Source of the DNA: Marivita sp046591575
Lineage (GTDB): Bacteria; Pseudomonadota; Alphaproteobacteria; Rhodobacterales; Rhodobacteraceae
Direction of reading: 5' to 3'
Length of the DNA stretch: 64,000 nucleotides
Assembly (NCBI RefSeq): GCF_046591575.1
Contig: NZ_JBIQWA010000002.1
Coordinates: forward strand, 372,001 to 436,000
The notes beneath the pieces are model-generated. The model was not told where the DNA came from, ran no database searches, and saw only the letters and a list, made by a program, of their open reading frames with translations. Position 1 is the first letter of the stretch. Each line of letters starts with the position of its first letter. The translations under genes and the position numbers were made by a program. Below are positions 1 to 8,127 of the stretch, piece after piece.

Positions 1-1
1 C

Positions 2-1069
2 CTGAGCGATGCGATGATGGATCGTTTGTTGCTGGATGAACCGCGCGTGAAAGCGATCGTCGACGGTCTGACCGCCGTGGCCGAACAAGACGATCCCGTG
101 GGCGCGGTGATGGACGAATGGGACCGTCCAAATGGGCTGCATATCCAACGCATCCGCACGCCGCTAGGGGTGATCGGCGTGATCTACGAATCCCGCCCCA
201 ATGTCACGGCGGATGCCGGTGCGCTTTGTTTGAAAGCGGGAAATGCGGTGATTCTGCGCGGTGGATCTGAGAGCTTTCATTCGTCGACCGCGATCCATGC
301 CTGTCTGGTTGCGGGCCTGCGCGCCGCCGGTTTGCCCGAAGACGCGATTCAGCTGGTGCCGACACGGGATCGCGCGGCGGTGAGCGAATTGCTGACCATG
401 ACCGATTATGTGGATGTGATTGTTCCGCGCGGCGGCAAGGGGCTTGTCGGGCTGGTACAGCGCGAGGCGCGCGTGCCGGTCTTTGCGCATCTGGAAGGCA
501 TTGTTCATATCTATGTCGATAAAGACGCGGATCCGGTCAAAAGCCTTAACGTGATCCTGAATGCCAAAACCCGGCGGACCGGAATTTGCGGCGCGGCTGA
601 ATGTTTGTTGATCCACAAGGATGTCGTGGACACCATTGGTCAAGGTGTCATTCGCGCCTTGATTGATGCCGGGGTCGAAATGCGTGTGGATCAGGCGCTG
701 CTGGCCATCGAGGGCACTGTTGAAGCCAGCGAAAGCGACTGGGGCTGCGAATATCTTGACAGCATTCTTGCAGCAAAAGTGGTAGACGATGCGGATGCCG
801 CGATTGTGCATATCAATCGGTTCAGTTCGAACCACACCGATTGCATCCTGACCGAGGACGACGCGACCGCGGCTCGGTTTTTTGAACGGATCGACAGTGC
901 GATTCTGATGCGCAATGCGTCGACCCAGTTTGCCGATGGCGGGGAATTTGGCATGGGGGCCGAGATTGGGATCGCAACCGGAAAGATGCATGCGCGCGGT
1001 CCGGTCGGGGCACAACAACTGACCAGTTTCAAATACATCGTCGTGGGGGATGGCGCGACCCGCAGCTGA
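2..1069 (+). CDS. proA: Glutamate-5-semialdehyde dehydrogenase (gamma-glutamyl phosphate reductase), 5' end missing
   Basis: Reduces gamma-glutamyl phosphate to glutamate-5-semialdehyde with NADPH, the second step of proline synthesis in the cytoplasm. The reading frame is open from base 2, so the N-terminus (about 65 residues, judging from the usual 415-420 aa) lies outside the window. The visible part has the aldehyde dehydrogenase superfamily fold signature, including the region TRRTGICGAAE around residue 192, whose cysteine matches the catalytic Cys of ProA, and the C-terminal GPVGAQQLTSFKYIV typical of the family. The partner kinase ProB would be expected upstream but is not visible. An ABC ATPase gene follows after 79 bp on the same strand. 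Confidence 0.96.
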   Translation: MSDAMMDRLLLDEPRVKAIVDGLTAVAEQDDPVGAVMDEWDRPNGLHIQRIRTPLGVIGVIYESRPNVTADAGALCLKAGNAVILRGGSESFHSSTAIHACLVAGLRAAGLPEDAIQLVPTRDRAAVSELLTMTDYVDVIVPRGGKGLVGLVQREARVPVFAHLEGIVHIYVDKDADPVKSLNVILNAKTRRTGICGAAECLLIHKDVVDTIGQGVIRALIDAGVEMRVDQALLAIEGTVEASESDWGCEYLDSILAAKVVDDADAAIVHINRFSSNHTDCILTEDDATAARFFERIDSAILMRNASTQFADGGEFGMGAEIGIATGKMHARGPVGAQQLTSFKYIVVGDGATRS

Positions 1070-1148
1070 GGGGTTGCCGCCGGGAAATTGGCCTGTTACC
1101 TGAGCGTGAATAATCCGACCCTTTCGCTCGGAAACTCGTGAGGCAGCG

Positions 1149-2252
1149 TTGACCAAAGCCCATCCTCGGCTCGAAATCCGTAATATTGTGCGTGACTATG
1201 ATGGCAAGCGCGTCGTGGATGACGTGTCTTTGACGATCGAGCCGGGCCATGTGACCTGTCTGTTGGGTCCATCGGGGTGCGGCAAGTCGACGACATTGCG
1301 CATCATCGCGGGTGTCGACATGCAAACCAGCGGCACGATCCATGTGGATGGCGCGCTGGTCTGCGATACGGTGTTCCGCCTGCCTCCGGAACGTCGGTCG
1401 ATCGGATTGATTTTTCAGGATTTTGCGTTGTTCCCGCATCTGACGGTGGGGGACAATGTCGGCTTTGGCCTGAGCGGGTCGCGTAGCGATAAACGGCCCC
1501 GCGTTACCGAATTGCTGGAGCGGGTGGGGCTGTCGCATTATACCAACGAATTCCCGCATATGCTGTCTGGCGGAGAGCAGCAGCGGGTCGCTTTGGCCCG
1601 GGCCATTGCGCCACGGCCATCTATCATGTTGATGGATGAACCGTTCTCTGGCCTGGACAACAGATTGCGCGATGGCATCCGCGATGAAACCCTCGCTCTG
1701 CTCAAAGAGGAGGGGACATCGGTTCTTTTGGTGACGCACGAACCCGAAGAAGCAATGCGGATGGCAGATGAAATTGCCCTGATGCGCGATGGCAAGATCG
1801 TTCAGCGCGGTGCGCCCTACAACATTTATAACGCGCCGGCGGACAAGGCCGCTGTGGCGTTCTTTTCCGATATCAATCTGTTGACAGGCACGGTTCAGGG
1901 CGCACTGACAGACACGCCCTTCGGGCAATTTCTGGCACCGGGTGTGCCGGATGGTGAACAGGTTGAGATCGTGTTCCGGCCCCAGCATGTCGGCATTGAC
2001 TTTGACCGCCACGGACGTGGACCAAACCCGACGCCCATGGCCGGTGCCCCGGCGCGTGGTGTGGTAGAGCGGGCGCGTTTTATGGGATCGGAAAGCCTGG
2101 TCGAGTTCCGCATGGATCATGACCAAAGCCTGATCCGCGCGACGGTGCCAAATGTCTTTTTGCCAAACGCGGGAACGGTGATGTGGCTGACCGTGCGCCG
2201 GGACCGGTGTTTTGTGTTTCGCAAAGACAGTGGAACGGTGATCCGAACCTGA
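1149..2252 (+). CDS. ABC transporter ATP-binding protein, FbpC/PotA type
   Basis: Cytoplasmic ATPase subunit of an importer of the iron(III)/polyamine/thiamine class (367 aa). Walker A GPSGCGKST is at residues 40-48, the Q-loop Gln near 90, the signature LSGGEQQ at 139-145, Walker B LMDEP at 161-165 and the H-loop His near 197. About 130 C-terminal residues form a TOBE-like regulatory domain. The start is a TTG at 1149; no in-frame ATG lies close by. It is an orphan: no permease or binding-protein gene is adjacent, with proA upstream and the convergent fliG-like gene ending 7 bp downstream. Substrate cannot be assigned; Fe(III) is a guess from overall resemblance to FbpC. Confidence 0.88.
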   Translation: MTKAHPRLEIRNIVRDYDGKRVVDDVSLTIEPGHVTCLLGPSGCGKSTTLRIIAGVDMQTSGTIHVDGALVCDTVFRLPPERRSIGLIFQDFALFPHLTVGDNVGFGLSGSRSDKRPRVTELLERVGLSHYTNEFPHMLSGGEQQRVALARAIAPRPSIMLMDEPFSGLDNRLRDGIRDETLALLKEEGTSVLLVTHEPEEAMRMADEIALMRDGKIVQRGAPYNIYNAPADKAAVAFFSDINLLTGTVQGALTDTPFGQFLAPGVPDGEQVEIVFRPQHVGIDFDRHGRGPNPTPMAGAPARGVVERARFMGSESLVEFRMDHDQSLIRATVPNVFLPNAGTVMWLTVRRDRCFVFRKDSGTVIRT

Positions 2253-2259
2253 CGGAGGC

Positions 2260-3318
2260 TCACTCGTCTTCCTCCTCCGATGGCATCGTCAAACTGATTT
2301 CACCGCTGTCAGACAGATCGCGCACGGCGCGGATGATTGTGCTCATCGCGGCTTCGGCCTGTTTTGGTTTGACCTCTCCCATGTCCGCTGCTGCCTCGCG
2401 AAGAGAATCCGCCATACGTGTGGAGATATTTGACAAAATGAAGTCGCATGTCTGTTTGTCGGCGTCTGTAACAGCGCCGGCAATAGCCTGAGCCAGCGTA
2501 TCTTGTTCCACATCGCGCGTGATCTTTGGTGCATCTATTGCAGCCATGCGTTCGGGGATATGTGCGAAGGTGAAGATGGATTTACGCACCTCTTCGGCAA
2601 AAACCTGGTCTTCTTCGTCCAGGGCTGTGAGCAATTCATCCCGTTTGGCCGCGCGGGAAAAGTTCAGGATTGCCCCAACGCGTTTTGACGGCTCTGAGCG
2701 GAAGGCTTTTGCAGGTTCTGCATCCAACTGTGTGGCAAGGCTCAGTCCGATTCGATCCACCGCATCGGGTGTGACCGCATCGGTCATCGACATGGCGTAG
2801 GCAATGCGGCGCGCCACGTCGCCGGGCAGGCTGCTTAAAAGATCGGCAGCTTTGCTGACATCCAGTTTTGAAACAAGCACAGCAGCCACCTGCACGGATT
2901 CGGAGTTCACCAGGGATTGCAGCCGGTCTTTTGGCAAGGCCGCGATGCGTTGCCAGGGATCGCCGATTTGTCGAACACCGGCTTCCTTGCGCAAACGCGC
3001 GGCGGTTTGGTCGCTTATCTTGCCATCCAGCGCCGACAATGCGCCGGCAATATCGCCGGGGAATGACAGGCCGATGGAGTCCAGTTCCTGCGCGAATTCT
3101 TCGATCACGGCATTCATCGTGGTGCGATCAATATAGCGCATTTCGCCTAACAACTGGGTCAGCTGCATCTGCAAATCCTCTGGCAGGGATGTCAGAGGCA
3201 CATCGGCACCTTCTTTTAGTATAAATTGCACAATAATCGCCGCTTTGGCACGGCGAGTTAGCGCGGCTGCCCTGGGGGCGGGCGGTGTTCCCATGGGGAC
3301 CTCTGAAAGCTGCGTCAT
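2260..3318 (-). CDS. fliG: FliG-like flagellar motor switch protein, divergent
   Basis: A 352-aa protein with the length and three-domain helical layout of FliG, the rotor protein that links the MS-ring (FliF) to the C-ring and interacts with the MotA/B stator. The C-terminal part aligns by eye with the FliG torque domain (LSNISTRMADSLREAAADMGE region, residues about 295-315). Divergences: the usual EHPQ motif of the middle domain reads ESVQ, and the torque-helix charges are only partly kept (the RDD-type acidic pair reads REA; a later Arg reads Lys). No other flagellar gene is in the window. GGAG lies about 10 nt before the ATG. It could be the working FliG of this lineage or a paralogue. 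Confidence 0.78.
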   Translation of the reverse strand: MTQLSEVPMGTPPAPRAAALTRRAKAAIIVQFILKEGADVPLTSLPEDLQMQLTQLLGEMRYIDRTTMNAVIEEFAQELDSIGLSFPGDIAGALSALDGKISDQTAARLRKEAGVRQIGDPWQRIAALPKDRLQSLVNSESVQVAAVLVSKLDVSKAADLLSSLPGDVARRIAYAMSMTDAVTPDAVDRIGLSLATQLDAEPAKAFRSEPSKRVGAILNFSRAAKRDELLTALDEEDQVFAEEVRKSIFTFAHIPERMAAIDAPKITRDVEQDTLAQAIAGAVTDADKQTCDFILSNISTRMADSLREAAADMGEVKPKQAEAAMSTIIRAVRDLSDSGEISLTMPSEEEDE

Positions 3319-3485
3319 GATCCGAACTCCATCCTGTTTGATCGTGGATAGGCGCGGAGTATTAACAAAGCGTAGGAGATCGGAATTTTTGTTCGTTTTT
3401 TGTTCTGGTCTGATGTTTGGGTTAAAAATGGGCTTCGATCGGCTGCGACGTCAGTTTTTTTACCCGAATCCTAAACAATACACAC

Positions 3486-3510
3486 AAAAAAAGACGGCCA
3501 GACCGGCCGC
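3486..3510 (-). terminator. Rho-independent terminator after the small secreted-protein gene
   Basis: On the minus strand a 5-bp GC-only stem (3505-3509 with 3495-3499, loop 3500-3504) is followed by a run of seven T (3492 down to 3486). It lies 27 bp past the stop of the 55-aa gene and would isolate it from fliG downstream. Confidence 0.7.
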
Positions 3511-3536
3511 CCTCAGAGTTTTACCAATAGGTCGCT

Positions 3537-3704
3537 TCAGCCGCTTAGTGTTTTGCAGCTTTGCGTTTCGGCATCGTACACGGTGCCTTCGGCACAGCTC
3601 ATGGATGCGGTTTCGGCTTTGCCCCATTGGCAACTGGCAAAGCTGGATGTGGCTGTCACAAGAACAACAGCCGATGCAGTCAGAAGGGTCTTGATGGTCA
3701 TCAT
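3537..3704 (-). CDS. Small secreted cysteine-containing protein (55 aa), function unknown
   Basis: The ATG at 3704 is preceded by AGGAG at a good distance; a second ATG follows at once at 3701. Residues 1-24 form a signal peptide (short basic start, hydrophobic core TLLTASAVVLV, A-x-A-like end at SFA). The mature peptide of about 31 residues has three cysteines (25, 37, 50) and the pattern CAEGTVYDAETQSCK, which loosely recalls chitin-binding type-2 cores but is too short to assign. It has its own terminator, so it is probably monocistronic. I do not recognise a function. The odd cysteine count means one Cys is unpaired, or the protein dimerises. Confidence 0.72.
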   Translation of the reverse strand: MMTIKTLLTASAVVLVTATSSFASCQWGKAETASMSCAEGTVYDAETQSCKTLSG

Positions 3705-3775
3705 TAATCTCCTGTTGTGGAAGCTGGATGGTAGCATTGTTTCCGCATTTGGCAAAATATGTGGGATCAATATGC

Positions 3776-4201
3776 TTAATTTTCTGTTTTACGCCTGTAG
3801 GACGTGGTCATGCGGTAGGCTTTTTGGGGCCCCGAGACATCCCATGTGCTGTGCCAAACCGGCCATGCCGAAAAGTCATAGGTGACATCATACATATCGG
3901 GATCGCACCAATGCCGGGCGTTCCGGGTGTTTGGTGGCAGGCTGTGAAACGGGCGGCGATCGTCGAAATCGACGTAAAGGATGTGGTCTTCGCATCGCCA
4001 AAAATAGCGGCGTTCCGCCTTGAACGGAGGGTGGCCATCAAGGTGCAGATGCCCCGTTTCAACATAGGCCAATCCGCCAGTATCAGGGGAAAACACGGCC
4101 GTGCCATCAAACTGTCCGGTGCGGCCCGAGCGATGATTGTGGATGGAGCGATGAACCAGCCATGTGCCAAGAAACGCTGACAAAGCGGGACGTTTGTTCA
4201 C
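3776..4201 (-). CDS. DUF6314 family protein
   Basis: Protein of about 141 aa rich in Trp, His and Tyr (FLGTWLVHR near the start; later HWCDPDMYDVTYDF), matching my memory of DUF6314, a small family common in Rhodobacterales with no assigned role. The pattern of a GTW start motif and repeated aromatic beta strands suggests a small beta-barrel of lipocalin/FABP type, which is inference. I chose the GTG at 4201 because the family normally begins just before the GTW motif; an in-frame start at 4279 would add 26 low-complexity basic residues. It is divergent from purB and 71 bp upstream of the small secreted-protein gene on the same strand. Confidence 0.68.
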   Translation of the reverse strand: MNKRPALSAFLGTWLVHRSIHNHRSGRTGQFDGTAVFSPDTGGLAYVETGHLHLDGHPPFKAERRYFWRCEDHILYVDFDDRRPFHSLPPNTRNARHWCDPDMYDVTYDFSAWPVWHSTWDVSGPQKAYRMTTSYRRKTEN

Positions 4202-4395
4202 CGCTTTATGCCGTTTGTCTTGGCGGTCTGCTGTAATGTGCGTCTGGCTTTGCGTGCTGGTGACGGCCAGACACCCCACGCTGTTTTAGTCAGGGCAAAG
4301 CGTCTCATACGGTGTGGGGTCTCTTGTGGCGATGATCTGCGCAGTCTAGGACTGCGCGCAAATTCCGCAAGCCAGCCCATGAAAGGATCGTGCTT

Positions 4396-5700
4396 ATGAT
4401 CCCCCGCTATTCCCGCCCCGATATGGTTGCCATCTGGGAGCCCGCCACCAAGTTCCGCATCTGGTACGAGATCGAGGCCCATGCCTGTGACGCGATGGCC
4501 GATCTGGGGGTGATCCCGCGCGAAAACGCCGACGCGGTGTGGAAGGCCAAGGATGTCGAGTTTGACGTGGCCCGGATCGACGAGATCGAGGCGGTGACCA
4601 AGCATGACGTGATCGCCTTTCTGACGCATCTGGCCGAACATGTCGGGTCGGATGAGGCACGGTTTGTGCATCAGGGCATGACCTCGTCCGACGTTCTGGA
4701 CACCACGTTCAATGTGCAGCTGGTGCGGGCAGCCGATATCCTGATCGCTGATCTGGAAGGGCTGCTGGCGGCGCTGAAGCGGCGCGCCTACGAGCACAAG
4801 GACACGGTCCGCATTGGCCGGTCTCATGGCATTCACGCCGAACCCACGACAATGGGTCTGACCTTTGCCCGGTTCTATGCCGAGATGGACCGCAACCTGA
4901 GCCGGATGCGTGACGCGCGCGCCGAAGTGGCGACGGGGGCGATTTCGGGTGCGGTTGGGACGTTTGCCAATGTCGATCCGGCGGTCGAGGAGCATGTCTG
5001 CGACAAGCTGGGCCTTGTGCCCGAGCCGATCAGCACGCAAGTCATCCCACGCGACCGTCATGCGGCGTTCTTTGCCACGCTGGGTGTGATCGCGTCGTCG
5101 GTTGAGAATATCGCCATCGAGATCCGGCATATGCAGCGCACCGAGGTTCTGGAAGGCGCGGAGTTTTTCTCGATGGGGCAGAAGGGGTCTTCGGCCATGC
5201 CGCACAAGAAGAACCCGGTGCTGACCGAGAACCTGACGGGGCTGGCGCGCATGGTGCGGTCGGCGGTGATCCCGGCGATGGAGAACGTCGCGCTTTGGCA
5301 TGAACGGGATATCTCGCATTCCTCGGTGGAACGGATGATTGGGCCGGATGCGACGATCACGCTGGATTTCGCGCTGGCGCGTCTGACCGGTGTGATCGAC
5401 AAGATGCTGATCTTCCCTGACAACATGCTGGAAAACATGAACAAGTTTCCGGGTTTGGTGATGAGCCAGCGGGTGCTTCTGGCGTTGACGCAAGCCGGGG
5501 TGAGCCGCGAGGATGCCTATTCCTACGTGCAGCGCAACGCGCTGAAGGTCTGGGAACACCGGACGGATTTCAAAGAGGAATTGCTTGCTGATCCCGATGT
5601 CGTCGCAGCTCTAAGCGCCGAAGAGATCGAGGAGAAGTTCGACCTTGGCTACCACACCAAGCATGTCGACACGATCTTCGCGCGGGTGTTTGCGGAGTAA
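4396..5700 (+). CDS. purB: Adenylosuccinate lyase
   Basis: Splits SAICAR to AICAR and adenylosuccinate to AMP, releasing fumarate in both cases (purine synthesis, cytoplasm, homotetramer). The 434-aa protein carries the fumarase/aspartase superfamily blocks: TSSD at 96-99, GRSHGIHAEPTT at 141-152 with the catalytic His, and the mobile-loop signature GSSAMPHKKNP at 264-274 with the catalytic Ser. The ATG at 4396 has AAAGGA 8 nt upstream; a GTG at 4390 is in frame but too close to that ribosome site. It stands alone, away from purCSQ 4 kb downstream, and ends at a cluster of three palindromes. Confidence 0.98.
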   Translation: MIPRYSRPDMVAIWEPATKFRIWYEIEAHACDAMADLGVIPRENADAVWKAKDVEFDVARIDEIEAVTKHDVIAFLTHLAEHVGSDEARFVHQGMTSSDVLDTTFNVQLVRAADILIADLEGLLAALKRRAYEHKDTVRIGRSHGIHAEPTTMGLTFARFYAEMDRNLSRMRDARAEVATGAISGAVGTFANVDPAVEEHVCDKLGLVPEPISTQVIPRDRHAAFFATLGVIASSVENIAIEIRHMQRTEVLEGAEFFSMGQKGSSAMPHKKNPVLTENLTGLARMVRSAVIPAMENVALWHERDISHSSVERMIGPDATITLDFALARLTGVIDKMLIFPDNMLENMNKFPGLVMSQRVLLALTQAGVSREDAYSYVQRNALKVWEHRTDFKEELLADPDVVAALSAEEIEEKFDLGYHTKHVDTIFARVFAE

Positions 5701-5763
5701 GCGTTTTCGAAAACGCTTGGTTACGCCATGTGGCCATGGCGTAACCAAAGCGCTTGCAAGCGC
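5701..5763. repeat. Three consecutive palindromes between convergent genes
   Basis: Directly after the purB stop come a perfect 16-bp palindrome with core TTTTCGAAAA (5701-5716), a 13-bp inverted repeat with a 6-nt loop (5717-5729 with 5736-5748), and a perfect 14-bp palindrome (5750-5763). They fill the gap to the convergent saccharopine dehydrogenase gene. A bidirectional termination function is the simplest reading, although no clear T-run follows on either strand. A similar trio occurs at 14298-14365. Confidence 0.75.
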
Positions 5764-5771
5764 CTTAGCAC

Positions 5772-6902
5772 CTAGCTCAGATGATCCACCACCATCAGGT
5801 GCTGGGCTTCGGTCTGGACGGCGTCCAACCACCGTTGTACCAGCTTGGGATCATGCGGGGCGGGGCTGACGCCGGGGGCGATTTCGCGGTTGAGCACCGC
5901 CTCGATCGCCAGCGCCACAGGGTTTGACACCAGCCGCGCCATCGCCGATCCGCGCGCGTCGCCCCAGGCGTCCATCACGTAGGTCTTGTGCCAGACCGGC
6001 GCACCGTCCCGTTCCGCCATCAGATCCACGCACAGCACCACGCGATCCGGTTCGCCGGGGGCATAGGCATTTTTGGCCAGCAAGTCCTCTGCCAATTCGG
6101 TCAGCCGCGCGTCATCAGCGCTGCCCATTTCGGCAAAGATGTCAGCCCAGGCGTCGGCCCAGCCATTCAGCCGCAAGGTGCCGCGGACGAATTCCTTGAC
6201 CTTCCACGTGGGATCGAACTGGTAGTCGGCCATGAAGGGCAGGCTGTCCCGGTTCGGGTAAACCTCAAAGGATTCCGGTGTGGGCAGCGGCGCGTCATAG
6301 CGCGAGATGGCGTCCCACGGGTGGGCGACGTCCAGTTCGGTGAAATGGCGGATTGATTTCGACGGTGAGCGCAGCGCCTTGAGTACACCCACCGGGGCCC
6401 AGCTGAACTTGTAGCGAAACGCATTGGCCTGTTTCGGCACGCCCCCGCAATAGGATTTGAACGAGACGACGTTGTCGGTGTCATAGGCGGCGCTGGCGCG
6501 GTACTCGGCGATCAGGTGATGCGCCATCAGGTGGTCGATGCCGGGGTCCAGCCCCACCTCGTTGACCTGTGCGACGCCTGCCGCGCGCGCGTCGCTGTCC
6601 AGCGCGCGCATCTCCGGGGCGATGTAGGAGGACGACACGAAATGCGCGCCCTTGGCGATGGCCATTTTGGCCAGCGGAACGTGCCAGTCGCCGGGCAGCA
6701 TGGAGACGACCACGTCCCCGGCTTTGGTCTGCGCGGTCAGCGCATCGAGGTCAAAGACATGGATGTCGTCGGTCAGATCCCCCACCGCCGCGCGTGCCCT
6801 GTCGGCGGTCCGGTTCCAGACGGTCACGGGTGTGCCGTTCTGGATCAACCGCCGCAGGCCAGGGATGGCCGACAGGCCCGTGCCGCACCAATGTACCGTC
6901 AT
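5772..6902 (-). CDS. Saccharopine dehydrogenase, LYS9-like (L-glutamate-forming)
   Basis: Predicted to convert saccharopine to alpha-aminoadipate semialdehyde plus glutamate. The 376-aa protein has an N-terminal Rossmann region (HWCGTGLSAIPGL, residues 4-16) and the saccharopine reductase signature GLDPGIDHL at 117-125. Its ATG overlaps the stop of the upstream LYS1-like gene by 4 bp (ATGA), so the two are co-translated. Together they form the saccharopine route, which in bacteria is normally used for lysine breakdown; the direction here is inferred because the organism should make lysine via diaminopimelate. Confidence 0.87.
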   Translation of the reverse strand: MTVHWCGTGLSAIPGLRRLIQNGTPVTVWNRTADRARAAVGDLTDDIHVFDLDALTAQTKAGDVVVSMLPGDWHVPLAKMAIAKGAHFVSSSYIAPEMRALDSDARAAGVAQVNEVGLDPGIDHLMAHHLIAEYRASAAYDTDNVVSFKSYCGGVPKQANAFRYKFSWAPVGVLKALRSPSKSIRHFTELDVAHPWDAISRYDAPLPTPESFEVYPNRDSLPFMADYQFDPTWKVKEFVRGTLRLNGWADAWADIFAEMGSADDARLTELAEDLLAKNAYAPGEPDRVVLCVDLMAERDGAPVWHKTYVMDAWGDARGSAMARLVSNPVALAIEAVLNREIAPGVSPAPHDPKLVQRWLDAVQTEAQHLMVVDHLS

Positions 6903-7948
6903 GAGGAAGCCTTTCCGATATGGTCGTCAAAATGTGTTTTGGCCCGGCCCCAGACACCGCGTTCTGGGCTGTCCAGCGTTTTGAGATGGGGCAGCAGCTG
7001 CGATGCGAAATCCTCCGAGGATTCGCGGGGCATCAGGGATGGCAGATTGTCGATCGCCATAACATCCAATGGCGGCGCGTGGCACACGCGGGTCACTGGT
7101 TCTGTCCAGCTTGTGGCGGCGTCGTAGACCTTGATCGGGGAAAAATCGCTGTCGGGATCGCAGGCAATGTCGCCAATGACCCGCAAAGCCCGGTCGCGGC
7201 TGCAGGTGTCTGCAGGCACAAAGACCGGCGTGCCGGGCCGCGCGAGGATGCAGTTGAAAAACAGCGTGTGGTTCAGCACTTCGGGAAACGGACCGCCATG
7301 AGCGGTTTCAGTCAAATCCCATTTGGTCACGGACAGGCCAACCGCTTCGCATAAATCGCAGGCCCCGGTGCCGACCCGGCCCAAAGCGCCAATGACCAGC
7401 GCGTCCGGCGTGGCCCCGTCAAGCGCGGCCGCCACATCGGCGCGCATCGCCTCAGACGAGGCCCATGTGGATACCGGCGGGCAGGTGCCGTGGTCCTGCG
7501 CGGCAAAGGCCAGCAAGGACACAGCGGCACCGGCATAACCGGCCCAGTAGCCAAAGGCGGCCACCCGGCGGCCCTCGGGGTTTTCGAGATATTCGAGATC
7601 GTAGAGCGTGCCGCCACCCGCCTTGAACCGCGCCAGCAACCGCTGGCCTGCGGGCTGGCCTTTGTAGGCGTGGCCAAACATGATGTGGCGGTGCCGCAAG
7701 GCGGACCCATCGTCCGGCAGTTCTTTCAGGCCAAAGACAATGGCGTCTTTCGGGGCGCGAACCCAGGTGCCATTGGGCGCGATATCCGCACCCGCAGCGC
7801 GGAAATGATCAATGGGCACACAGCGCGTGTCGCTGTCTTCAACGGTGACGCGCATGCCTTGCGCAATCAGCTCTGCCACGCCGTCCGGCATGATCCCGAC
7901 ACGCTCTTCATTGTCACGGCTTTCCGCCCGGACCCATAGATGTGTCAT
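6899..7948 (-). CDS. Saccharopine dehydrogenase, LYS1-like (L-lysine-forming / lysine-ketoglutarate reductase)
   Basis: Predicted to couple lysine and 2-oxoglutarate to saccharopine (or the reverse). The N-terminus (WVRAESRDNEERVGIMP, residues 5-21) is the alanine dehydrogenase/transhydrogenase N-domain signature shared with LYS1 and lysine-ketoglutarate reductase; a glycine-rich nucleotide region (IGALGRVGTGA) lies near residue 190. About 349 aa from the ATG at 7948; an upstream in-frame ATG at 7966 would add six residues. Its stop overlaps the LYS9-like start. In several relatives the two activities are fused in one protein; here they are separate but coupled. Confidence 0.86.
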   Translation of the reverse strand: MTHLWVRAESRDNEERVGIMPDGVAELIAQGMRVTVEDSDTRCVPIDHFRAAGADIAPNGTWVRAPKDAIVFGLKELPDDGSALRHRHIMFGHAYKGQPAGQRLLARFKAGGGTLYDLEYLENPEGRRVAAFGYWAGYAGAAVSLLAFAAQDHGTCPPVSTWASSEAMRADVAAALDGATPDALVIGALGRVGTGACDLCEAVGLSVTKWDLTETAHGGPFPEVLNHTLFFNCILARPGTPVFVPADTCSRDRALRVIGDIACDPDSDFSPIKVYDAATSWTEPVTRVCHAPPLDVMAIDNLPSLMPRESSEDFASQLLPHLKTLDSPERGVWGRAKTHFDDHIGKASS

Positions 7949-8127
7949 ACTGCTTTGCGCCCCCAAGCCATTGTCGCTGGCGCACCCTAGCCAGCCGACA
8001 CAGCGGACAAAAGCCCCGAACGTGGTCTCTCTGTTTCAAAAATATCTCCGCCGGAGGCAAAACAGGCCTGCCAATCGTAGATGAGACCTAACCTGCGACA
8101 GGGGCGCGTCGCTTTGGCCTGGACCAG
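7949..8127. other. Intergenic region with a short palindromic element
   Basis: No ORF is supported here. It carries an A-rich stretch followed by a short inverted repeat (CTCC...GGAG) at about 8046-8056 whose left flank (AAATATCTC) resembles the flank of the hairpins at 30053 and 39400. The promoter for the saccharopine dehydrogenase pair must also lie here; I cannot point to a convincing -35/-10. Confidence 0.4.

Noticed and set aside
4198..5559. Minus-strand 453-aa ORF opposite purB
   Set aside because: purB carries every catalytic block on the other strand; the shadow has no recognisable motif.
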